NCBI GenBank assembly: GCA_021795055.1
Contig: JAJYPW010000073.1
Coordinates: forward strand, 1 to 5,287
DNA: 5,287 nucleotides
Source of the DNA: Thermoplasmata archaeon
GTDB taxonomy: Archaea > Thermoplasmatota > Thermoplasmata > Thermoplasmatales > Thermoplasmataceae
Direction: 5' to 3'
Below, in pieces: positions 1 to 5,287 of the stretch. A model generated the notes under the pieces. That model did no database searches, was not told the DNA's origin, and saw only the letters and a list, made by a program, of their open reading frames with translations. Numbering within the stretch: position 1 is the stretch's first letter; each line of letters opens with the position of its first letter. Made by a program: the position numbers and the translations under genes.

Positions 1-40
1 ACATCTCGCACTCTGCCATGTCAACAATAATGAGAACGTG

Positions 41-48
41 ATATATGT
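41..48. promoter_or_regulatory. AT-rich TATA-like element upstream of flpA
   Basis: ATATATGT in the 57-base leader is the only strong AT run before flpA. It is too close to the ATG at 58 to drive a leaderless flpA start there, but would fit a start site near 70 and the alternative TTG at 85. On the minus strand it lies about 26 bases from an ATG at 19-17, so it could serve a divergent leaderless gene instead. The remaining bases 1-40 show no gene I can assign; reading frames that enter from the left stop at 30, 41 and 88. Confidence 0.2.
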
Positions 49-57
49 ATCATCACT

Positions 58-702
58 ATGGTTGGCAACGCTTCGCGTCTTGTATTGAGAAAGAATTCTA
101 TTTTTACTATCTCTGACTACGGAAAATCCGTATATGGAGAGAAAATTTCAAAGGAAGGGCAGGGGTATCTCAGGCAGTGGAACCCAAAAAGAAGCAAGCT
201 TGCGGCACTATTAACGAAGGAAACCAGATTCTTCCCATTCACCGAGAACTCAAAGGTACTCTACCTTGGCGCTGCCTCTGGCACCACCGTCAGTCATGTT
301 GCGGATCTTGTTCCGGGAGGCACAGTTTACGGTGTCGAACTCTCATATGTTCCCTTCCTGAAATTGCTGGAACTGTCGGAAGCGAGAGGCAACATCATTC
401 CGATCCTTGAAGACGCCAGGGCCCTTGAGAGGTACCAATTTTTTGTAGATTCTCCAGACATAATATACCAGGACATTTCCCAGAGAGATCAGGTCTCCAT
501 TTTCAACCAGGCCATAAAATTCTGGCCAACGATCAGATATGGATTCCTGGTTCTGAAAATAAGGTCGATTTCCTTTTCAAGAAAGGATAACGAAATCCTG
601 AGAGACTCTGTTCAGGGAATAAAGGGAATGAAGGTAAAATATACGGTTGATCTGAAACCCTTCCACATGAACACCTTCATGCTGTGCCTCAGCAGGCAGT
701 AA
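58..702 (+). CDS. flpA: Fibrillarin-like rRNA/tRNA 2'-O-methyltransferase
   Basis: This is the catalytic subunit of archaeal box C/D sRNPs. With Nop5 and L7Ae it uses S-adenosylmethionine to methylate ribose 2'-OH groups of rRNA and tRNA at guide-RNA-selected sites in the cytoplasm. The 214-residue product shows the fibrillarin landmarks in order: VYGE (25-28), WNPKRSKLAA (41-50), the SAM-binding loop GAASGTT (71-77), VYGVELS (90-96), NIIPILEDA (112-120), YQDISQRDQ (137-145) and LVLKIRSIS (164-172). Of the family's K-D-K-H tetrad, K47, D139 and K167 are present. At the last position the usual (D/E)H is N205-T206, with a histidine three residues earlier (H203). Length is slightly below the usual 225-230 residues because the N-terminus is short. 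The ATG at 58 is the first start after in-frame stops at 28-33; a TTG at 85 is an alternative. No good Shine-Dalgarno precedes it. Family assignment is secure; full catalytic competence is not. Confidence 0.95.
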   Translation: MVGNASRLVLRKNSIFTISDYGKSVYGEKISKEGQGYLRQWNPKRSKLAALLTKETRFFPFTENSKVLYLGAASGTTVSHVADLVPGGTVYGVELSYVPFLKLLELSEARGNIIPILEDARALERYQFFVDSPDIIYQDISQRDQVSIFNQAIKFWPTIRYGFLVLKIRSISFSRKDNEILRDSVQGIKGMKVKYTVDLKPFHMNTFMLCLSRQ

Positions 703-706
703 ACAT

Positions 707-735
707 AATTTATTGCATAGGAGTACATACTGGAG
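707..735 (+). promoter_or_regulatory. Possible alaS box A plus Shine-Dalgarno
   Basis: The 41-base gap between flpA and alaS holds an AT-rich box A-like sequence AATTTATT (707-714), placed so that transcription would start around 735, just ahead of the ATG at 744. GGAG at 732-735, 8 bases before the ATG, is a plausible ribosome binding site and supports that start. If the promoter start really is near 735 the GGAG would be at the very 5' end of that mRNA, so the GGAG may serve read-through transcripts from flpA instead. The Shine-Dalgarno is better supported than the promoter. Confidence 0.35.
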
Positions 736-743
736 CCAGGAAC

Positions 744-3374
744 ATGACAGAATCTGAATATCCGGTATTTGACAGCCTTGGATATCAAAGGCAGAAATGC
801 GTGAAGTGCGGAAAACACTTCTGGTCCAGCGAGAGACGGGCCACGTGTGGTGACTCTGATTGCGACCGGTATACATTTCTTGGTGCTAAGATGGTGCCAA
901 AACCATATGACGTGAATTCCATGAGAAAGGCGTTCATAGACTTCTTCAGAAGCAGTCATGGCGTCGTGAAGCCGTATCCCGTGGTGCCAAGGTGGAGAGA
1001 GGATGTCCTGCTTGTAAACGCTTCAATATATGACTTTCAGCCCCATGTGACCATGGGCTTTGCAAAACCCCCGGAGAATCCCTTGGTTATGTCGCAACCA
1101 TGCGTACGCATGACTGATGTTGAAAACGTAGGGGTTACCGGGCGCCATCTCACGGGCTTTGAAATGATGTGCCATGATTCTTTCAATTCACCAGGGCACG
1201 AAGTATACTGGAAAAATGGTACCATAGAATACTGCAACAACCTCCTGACGGAAGCACTCAGAATTGACAGGGGCAACGTCACGTACACGGAGAAACCGTG
1301 GTCTGGAGGAGGAAATGCAGGCAACGCACTGGAAGTCTTTGTCGGAGGGGTCGAGATTGCAACGCTCGTATTCATGGATCTGCGCAAGGATCCAAAAGGT
1401 GAAAGGATCATAGACGGCGAAAAATATTCACCTATGGAGATGCAGGTCGTCGACACCGGCTACGGTCTGGAGAGGATGACCTGGCTTTCCCGTTCAAAGG
1501 GGACGATATATGATGCAGTTTACCCCGGCCTGGTATCGCATCTGCTTGACTTATCAGGCACGGAGCCTCTGCCGGAAGACCATCTGATGCAGTATCTTGA
1601 CTTTGCAATACACAGTGACCCTTACAATGAGAAAGATGTGATAGCCGGTACTGTAAAAGCCCTAAACAGCCGAGACAGCGGTTTTTCCGAAAAATCATTC
1701 CTGGATTCCCTTTCAAAAATGAGGGCAATTTGGTCCCTTTCGGATCATTCCAGAACCCTGCTCTTCATGCTGTCCAGCCATGTGATTCCATCCAACGTCA
1801 GGGTAGGGTATCTTGCAAGGCTTCTCATTCGGAAAGCCCTGAGGCATTTCAAAACCCTGGGGATAGATGATCAGCTTGATGAACTCATAAATCTCCAGTA
1901 CGGGAATTACAGGGAAATAATCGGTAAATTCGATCTCGAATTTTCAACGACCATTCTGGAAAGGGAACGGACAAAGTATGCTGAAGTTATCAGGAACGGA
2001 ACATCGCTTGTCCACAGGATAATAGATAAGAAAGGCAGCCTTTCGGAAAAGGACATTGCCGAATTATATGAATCACATGGTATACCGCCTGAAACCGTAG
2101 CCCAGCTCGTCACGGAAAAAATCGGGAAACCTGTCAGCTTCAACAGACTCCAGATAAGGGAGACTGTGGAAGCGCATGAGAAGGCTGATACTTTCCAGAT
2201 CGAAAAATTCGACACCCGTCCGCTTTACTATGACGACACTTCAATCAGAGAATTCACTGCATTGGTGGTGCATTCAGGAAATAATTTTGTTGTGCTTAAC
2301 CAGACTGCCTTCTACCCGGAAGGAGGCGGACAGCCTTTCGATACTGGCTTTCTCTTTTATGGATCAAAGAAGTTTGAGGTCAGCAGGGTTCAGAAGATAA
2401 ACGGAACCATTGTCCACTTCATAGACGGTGACATTCCTGAAAAGGTAAGAGTAAGGGGGGTGATAGACAGCGAGAGACGGGACAGGCTCATGGTCAGCCA
2501 TTCTGCCACCCATCTTCTTTTAGCCGTTACCAGGGAGGTCCTCGGACCGCATATCTGGCAGAGCGGTGTACAAAAAGGAACGGACTATTCAAGGCTTGAC
2601 GTAACGCACTATGAGAAGATATCCGACGCTGACGTGAAAAAAATAGAGATGCGCTGCCTGGAACTGATAAGACAGGGAAAGAGCATCTCCGTGAAGATGG
2701 TCGAATGGAATTCCGCATTGAAAAAGTACGGATTCAGGCTGTTTCAGGGTGGTGTTCCCCTATCTAACAAACTAAGGGTTGTGGAGATTGAGGATACGGA
2801 TGCGGAGGGATGCGGCGGCACCCACCTGAAAAATACATCCGAAATCGGAATGATCAAGATAGTCAGGGTGGAGTCAATTCAGGAAGGGATACAGAGGATC
2901 ATATTCGCTTCAGGCATTGGCGCACTGGAATATTCACAAAAACTGCAGGGATTTTACAACAGTACTGTTCCATACCTGGCCTCTGGGATCGATGACGCGG
3001 CGGAAAAATTCTCCAAGGTTTATGAGGGGTACCTGGAGAAGAGGAAATCCCACGAAAGGATAATAGATGAAATGGCTGATCTCCTGGTGAGCACTTCCGA
3101 ACCAATGAAGGAGAATGGGATCGATTTTTACAGGGTGAGAGGCATGGTCCACGAGGAGATCCTTCCAGCGCTGGTTCCAAGAGCAAAGAAGATTCGTGTC
3201 CCTTTGCTGGTCTATTCCTCTACAGGCGGGATCGGAAAAATTACCGTAGTTTCGTATGGCGAAACCGCTGCCGGTATCCTGGCGCAGCTATCTGGCACAA
3301 ATGAAGGCATCACTGGCAATGCCAGGGTTGCATCCCAACCGATCGGAAAGATCAATGAAAAGTTAATATCTTGA
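744..3374 (+). CDS. alaS: Alanyl-tRNA synthetase, archaeal type
   Basis: Class II synthetase that attaches alanine to tRNA-Ala in the cytoplasm and hydrolyses mischarged Ser- and Gly-tRNA-Ala. The 876-residue product has an archaeal N-terminal four-cysteine module (C19, C22, C35, C40), a catalytic core with the motif 2 region RHLTGFEMM (134-142), GGGNAGNALEV (188-198), and motif 3 DTGYGLER (237-244). A helical tRNA-recognition region follows, including ARLLIRKALRH (358-368). The editing domain has AFYPEGGGQ (522-530), HSATH (H586, H590) and CGGTH (C690, H694), the full zinc/editing quartet. A helical linker and a C-Ala domain end the protein, but the usual glycine-rich C-terminal signature is missing at 851-876. 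I chose the ATG at 744 because the archaeal N-terminus begins there and GGAG at 732-735 sits 8 bases upstream; a longer frame from GTG 684 would only add untypical residues overlapping flpA. It lies 41 bases after flpA on the same strand. Confidence 0.97.
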   Translation: MTESEYPVFDSLGYQRQKCVKCGKHFWSSERRATCGDSDCDRYTFLGAKMVPKPYDVNSMRKAFIDFFRSSHGVVKPYPVVPRWREDVLLVNASIYDFQPHVTMGFAKPPENPLVMSQPCVRMTDVENVGVTGRHLTGFEMMCHDSFNSPGHEVYWKNGTIEYCNNLLTEALRIDRGNVTYTEKPWSGGGNAGNALEVFVGGVEIATLVFMDLRKDPKGERIIDGEKYSPMEMQVVDTGYGLERMTWLSRSKGTIYDAVYPGLVSHLLDLSGTEPLPEDHLMQYLDFAIHSDPYNEKDVIAGTVKALNSRDSGFSEKSFLDSLSKMRAIWSLSDHSRTLLFMLSSHVIPSNVRVGYLARLLIRKALRHFKTLGIDDQLDELINLQYGNYREIIGKFDLEFSTTILERERTKYAEVIRNGTSLVHRIIDKKGSLSEKDIAELYESHGIPPETVAQLVTEKIGKPVSFNRLQIRETVEAHEKADTFQIEKFDTRPLYYDDTSIREFTALVVHSGNNFVVLNQTAFYPEGGGQPFDTGFLFYGSKKFEVSRVQKINGTIVHFIDGDIPEKVRVRGVIDSERRDRLMVSHSATHLLLAVTREVLGPHIWQSGVQKGTDYSRLDVTHYEKISDADVKKIEMRCLELIRQGKSISVKMVEWNSALKKYGFRLFQGGVPLSNKLRVVEIEDTDAEGCGGTHLKNTSEIGMIKIVRVESIQEGIQRIIFASGIGALEYSQKLQGFYNSTVPYLASGIDDAAEKFSKVYEGYLEKRKSHERIIDEMADLLVSTSEPMKENGIDFYRVRGMVHEEILPALVPRAKKIRVPLLVYSSTGGIGKITVVSYGETAAGILAQLSGTNEGITGNARVASQPIGKINEKLIS

Positions 3375-3382
3375 ATTATAGA
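3374..3382 (+). promoter_or_regulatory. Possible box A for the membrane protein gene
   Basis: The 29-base gap after alaS contains AATTATAGA directly behind the alaS stop codon. Its TTATA core (3376-3380) is centred 26 bases before the TTG at 3404, the standard archaeal box A to start-site distance, and no Shine-Dalgarno lies in between. This would fit a leaderless transcript beginning at the start codon. The evidence is position and AT-richness only. Confidence 0.3.
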
Positions 3383-3403
3383 TAGACAGACGGGTACTGG
3401 TAC

Positions 3404-5131
3404 TTGGCCGACGTGAAAGAATACGCAGAACTGTTCAAAGTCATCTATGGCGAGATGCAGGTGGAGTCCAACGAGGAGAAAGAAGGGGTTATTATCTTCT
3501 CCCTCGCACCCGGAGAGCTACAGAGGATCGATTTTGACCTCCTGGCGTATAAATGCAGGCTCCTTGGATATCTGCCGTTTACCGTGGAGGAGGAGCCGGA
3601 TCGGCTGTTCGTGATAAAGCTCGATAAACCAAAGAACTACACACCCGTTCTTAGATTCATGCTGTTTTTCATAACCATGGCATCAATACTCTACGCGGGT
3701 TTTGAATATTCGTCCCTATATCGAGCCACCTCATTACAGGGCACACTGATCACGGATATTCTTACATTCTTCCTTCCAATGCTTGGATTCCTCGCTTTCC
3801 GGGAACTTGGGAGGTATTTCGCAAGATCAAGTTGCGGAATGAAATATTCGTTTCCTGTTTTGATCCCTGATCCATTATTTTTCGGCACCGCAGGAAGCAT
3901 TTCCACTTCCGATGAAGTCTACAGGGACAGAAAAGCCATGATTTTATGTGGTGGTGCACCGATTCTGTTTGGTTTCCTCTTTTCCGTATTCATCATCGTC
4001 ATAGGTGGACTTATAAATGTCAGTTATTCTCCTCCAGGCCCGGTGGGAAGTATGCCTTACACATCCGTTGGATTTCCCCTTTCATTCTACTATTTCTTCA
4101 GTTTTGCGATCCCGTTCAACGGCTTCATAAACCCAATGGTTTTTGTGGGCTGGATCGGCCTGCTTGTATCTGCACTGAATTTTGCACCGCTCGGATACCT
4201 GGACGGGGGGCTGTTCTGGAAGGGGATTCTCGGCAAAAATTTCAGGTATGTTTCCTACGCATCTGCAGTTGCGCTCACGGGAGTGGGCCTGATTTATCCT
4301 GAAATCATAGTGATACCCGTATTCTCCATATTCCTTGGCCTGAATGGTGCTGAACCGCTCAATGGGAGCATTTCTATTCCCCATTATGCCAGCGCCATCC
4401 TGGTAGTCATTGCGGTGATCTTCCTGGTGAGCATGATCCCGATTCATCACGTTCCTTCCCAGATCAAAATGGACGTACAGGTTTCAACAGGTACCCAGGT
4501 TGTTGCGGTCGCCACGGGTAATTCTTCGAACAACACCTACAATAATTTGAGCGTGGGTATCTACAATGCCGGTACGGTTCCTGTGTCTCCTTCCTTCTCA
4601 ATTTCCCCCCAACTTCAGCTTAATATCCCGGATCCTCCACAAAATATCATGCCCGGTTCAGGCGCTAACGTTACGCTCTCGCTGAATACCTCAGGTCTTT
4701 CCCTTGGGATGTACAATTTTTCCCTTGTCGTTTACACCGGCACTTATTCGACCTCGGCCCCCATCACCTTCCTGGTAGTCGGAGAGTCCAGCCACCTGCT
4801 TTTCAATGACATGAATCCTTATTATCCGAGTCCTTCCAAGCCCGGAATACCGCTTAAACTGTCGCTTTTTGATGATACAAATAGGACTGTAAACGTGTCC
4901 CTGTATGTCATAACGAATCAGCCTACTGCGTTCACCATGATTATCAATGCATCCCAGTTTTACAGGCAATCGCCCAACGTTCCCGGCTCCCCGATATCCT
5001 TCAATTTATTCCAGATAACGCCGTACTCCCTCACTACAATCCAGTTCATCGCCGAAGAATCCCCCGGGCAGGCTGAAATAGTTGCCATGACTTCCGGATA
5101 TATGGCAGCAATCTGTTACGCTGAGTATTAA
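3404..5131 (+). CDS. EGY-type site-2 protease homologue lacking the zinc motif, with exported C-terminal domain
   Basis: Polytopic membrane protein of 575 residues, related to archaeal and plastid EGY-type site-2 proteases (peptidase M50). Residues 1-80 are a cytosolic alpha/beta N-domain like that of archaeal EGY homologues. Hydrophobic segments lie near 82-102, 115-132, 178-204, 224-240, 245-263, 281-298, 300-314 and 329-347. Family landmarks are clear: a first-motif helix ending GFLAFRELGRYFA (128-140), IPDPLFFGTAGSI (154-166), GGAPILFGF (183-191), INPMVFVGWIGLLVSALNF (242-260) and YLDGG (265-269). The zinc-binding HExxH is RELGR (133-137): glutamate stays, both histidines are arginine. 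The histidine often found before the GW motif is N243. D267 of the LDG motif stays. Peptidase activity is therefore unlikely (inference). Residues 351-575 form a Ser/Thr/Asn-rich, beta-type, CARDB-like exported region with nine N-x-S/T sequons. Start is TTG 3404 (or GTG 3413) after an in-frame stop at 3383, with no Shine-Dalgarno. Substrate or partner unknown. Confidence 0.85.
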   Translation: MADVKEYAELFKVIYGEMQVESNEEKEGVIIFSLAPGELQRIDFDLLAYKCRLLGYLPFTVEEEPDRLFVIKLDKPKNYTPVLRFMLFFITMASILYAGFEYSSLYRATSLQGTLITDILTFFLPMLGFLAFRELGRYFARSSCGMKYSFPVLIPDPLFFGTAGSISTSDEVYRDRKAMILCGGAPILFGFLFSVFIIVIGGLINVSYSPPGPVGSMPYTSVGFPLSFYYFFSFAIPFNGFINPMVFVGWIGLLVSALNFAPLGYLDGGLFWKGILGKNFRYVSYASAVALTGVGLIYPEIIVIPVFSIFLGLNGAEPLNGSISIPHYASAILVVIAVIFLVSMIPIHHVPSQIKMDVQVSTGTQVVAVATGNSSNNTYNNLSVGIYNAGTVPVSPSFSISPQLQLNIPDPPQNIMPGSGANVTLSLNTSGLSLGMYNFSLVVYTGTYSTSAPITFLVVGESSHLLFNDMNPYYPSPSKPGIPLKLSLFDDTNRTVNVSLYVITNQPTAFTMIINASQFYRQSPNVPGSPISFNLFQITPYSLTTIQFIAEESPGQAEIVAMTSGYMAAICYAEY

Positions 5132-5287
5132 TGAAAACCTTGGGCTTCTTCATCAACCCGGTAGCAGGGGAAGGAAAGAAATTACGTTTGAAGTCCTCAG
5201 ACGGCCTTCCTGCCGGAAACTATTCCTCCTCAGAATCTGTCAGCATCGGAAGGCAGTTCCTCAGGTCTATACGAAACCCCCGGACGG
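5131..5287 (+). CDS. Predicted ATP/polyphosphate-NAD kinase (COG3199 type), 5' part only
   Basis: Only the first 52 codons are visible; the gene continues past the window. The N-terminus reads KTLGFFINPVAGEG (2-15), then LRLKSSDG (19-26), which matches the usual start of archaeal COG3199 proteins (GFIVNPIAGMGG, then VGLKG(S/T)DG), the predicted ATP-NAD/AcoX-type kinases that phosphorylate NAD to NADP in the cytosol. The second glycine-rich element is weaker than usual (GKKLRLKSSDG). The catalytic GGDGT-like region would lie downstream and cannot be checked. The ATG shares its A with the last base of the upstream TAA stop, so translation is probably coupled to the membrane protein gene; no Shine-Dalgarno is visible. 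Assignment rests on the N-terminal motif alone, so the precise substrate is uncertain. Confidence 0.75.
   Translation, partial: MKTLGFFINPVAGEGKKLRLKSSDGLPAGNYSSSESVSIGRQFLRSIRNPRT

Noticed and set aside
1..41. Tail of nop5 on the + strand
   Set aside because: Frames ending at 30 and 41 give short peptides (SRTLPCQQ and ISHSAMSTIMRT) without the lysine-rich tail common in Nop5; too short to assign.
684..743. N-terminal extension of AlaRS from a GTG inside the flpA 3' end
   Set aside because: The extra 20 residues are translated overlap and intergenic sequence, do not resemble AlaRS N-termini, and the ATG at 744 has GGAG 8 bases upstream.
1037..1456. Minus-strand open frame of 139 codons inside alaS
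   Set aside because: It lies opposite the highly conserved AlaRS catalytic core, has no recognisable domain and no ribosome binding site; it is a shadow of the real gene.
2455..2464. GGGGGTGATA inside alaS, close to a strong Shine-Dalgarno (GGAGGTGATC)
   Set aside because: The next in-frame ATG is at 2490, 25 bases on, too far for initiation, and it lies inside the editing domain just before HSATH; simple codon choice explains the motif.
3375..3403. Terminator after alaS
   Set aside because: There is no T-run or stable hairpin; the 29-base gap looks at most like a promoter.
4082..4450. Minus-strand open frame of 122 codons and the overlapping + strand frame at 3946-4302
   Set aside because: Both lie over the conserved membrane core of the site-2 protease homologue, and their translations are rich in His/Arg/Cys without domain character.
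3404..5131. Calling the membrane protein an active zinc metalloprotease
   Set aside because: Both zinc-binding histidines of HExxH are arginine and no alternative HExxH occurs in the protein; the H348-H349 pair lies after the last membrane segment, outside the core.

Overview
The window looks like a piece of archaeal chromosome, most probably from the Thermoplasmata (Thermoplasmatales-like). The evidence is a fibrillarin gene without introns, an alanyl-tRNA synthetase with the archaeal N-terminal four-cysteine module, an EGY-type membrane protein of the site-2 protease family, and the start of an archaeal COG3199-type NAD kinase. Base composition is intermediate, arginine is written mostly AGG/AGA and isoleucine often ATA. 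Shine-Dalgarno sites are sparse and gene gaps very short, which fits the partly leaderless transcription of this group. No species can be named from this alone.

Layout: all supported genes are on the + strand and nearly fill the window. Bases 1-57 are the upstream flank with no certain gene. 58-702 is flpA (fibrillarin, rRNA/tRNA 2'-O-methyltransferase). 744-3374 is alaS. 3404-5131 is a 575-residue multi-pass membrane protein with the fold and flanking motifs of a site-2 protease, but with both HExxH histidines replaced by arginine, followed by an exported asparagine-rich beta-type domain. 5131-5287 is the 5' end of a predicted ATP-NAD kinase that overlaps the preceding stop codon by one base (TAATG) and runs out of the window. 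There is no gene-free stretch longer than 57 bases, and I saw no RNA gene, mobile element, CRISPR array or sizeable repeat.

How the genes fit together: flpA and alaS are translation-apparatus housekeeping genes. The membrane protein and the NAD kinase are translationally coupled, which may mean shared dosage or function, but nothing in the sequence says what that function is. The points most worth a second look are the apparent pseudoprotease with its dense N-glycosylation sequons, and the replacement of the fibrillarin catalytic-tetrad histidine by threonine. AlaRS keeps its catalytic and editing residues but has lost the usual glycine-rich signature at its C-terminus. I did not find an obviously new multi-gene defence or mobile system here.
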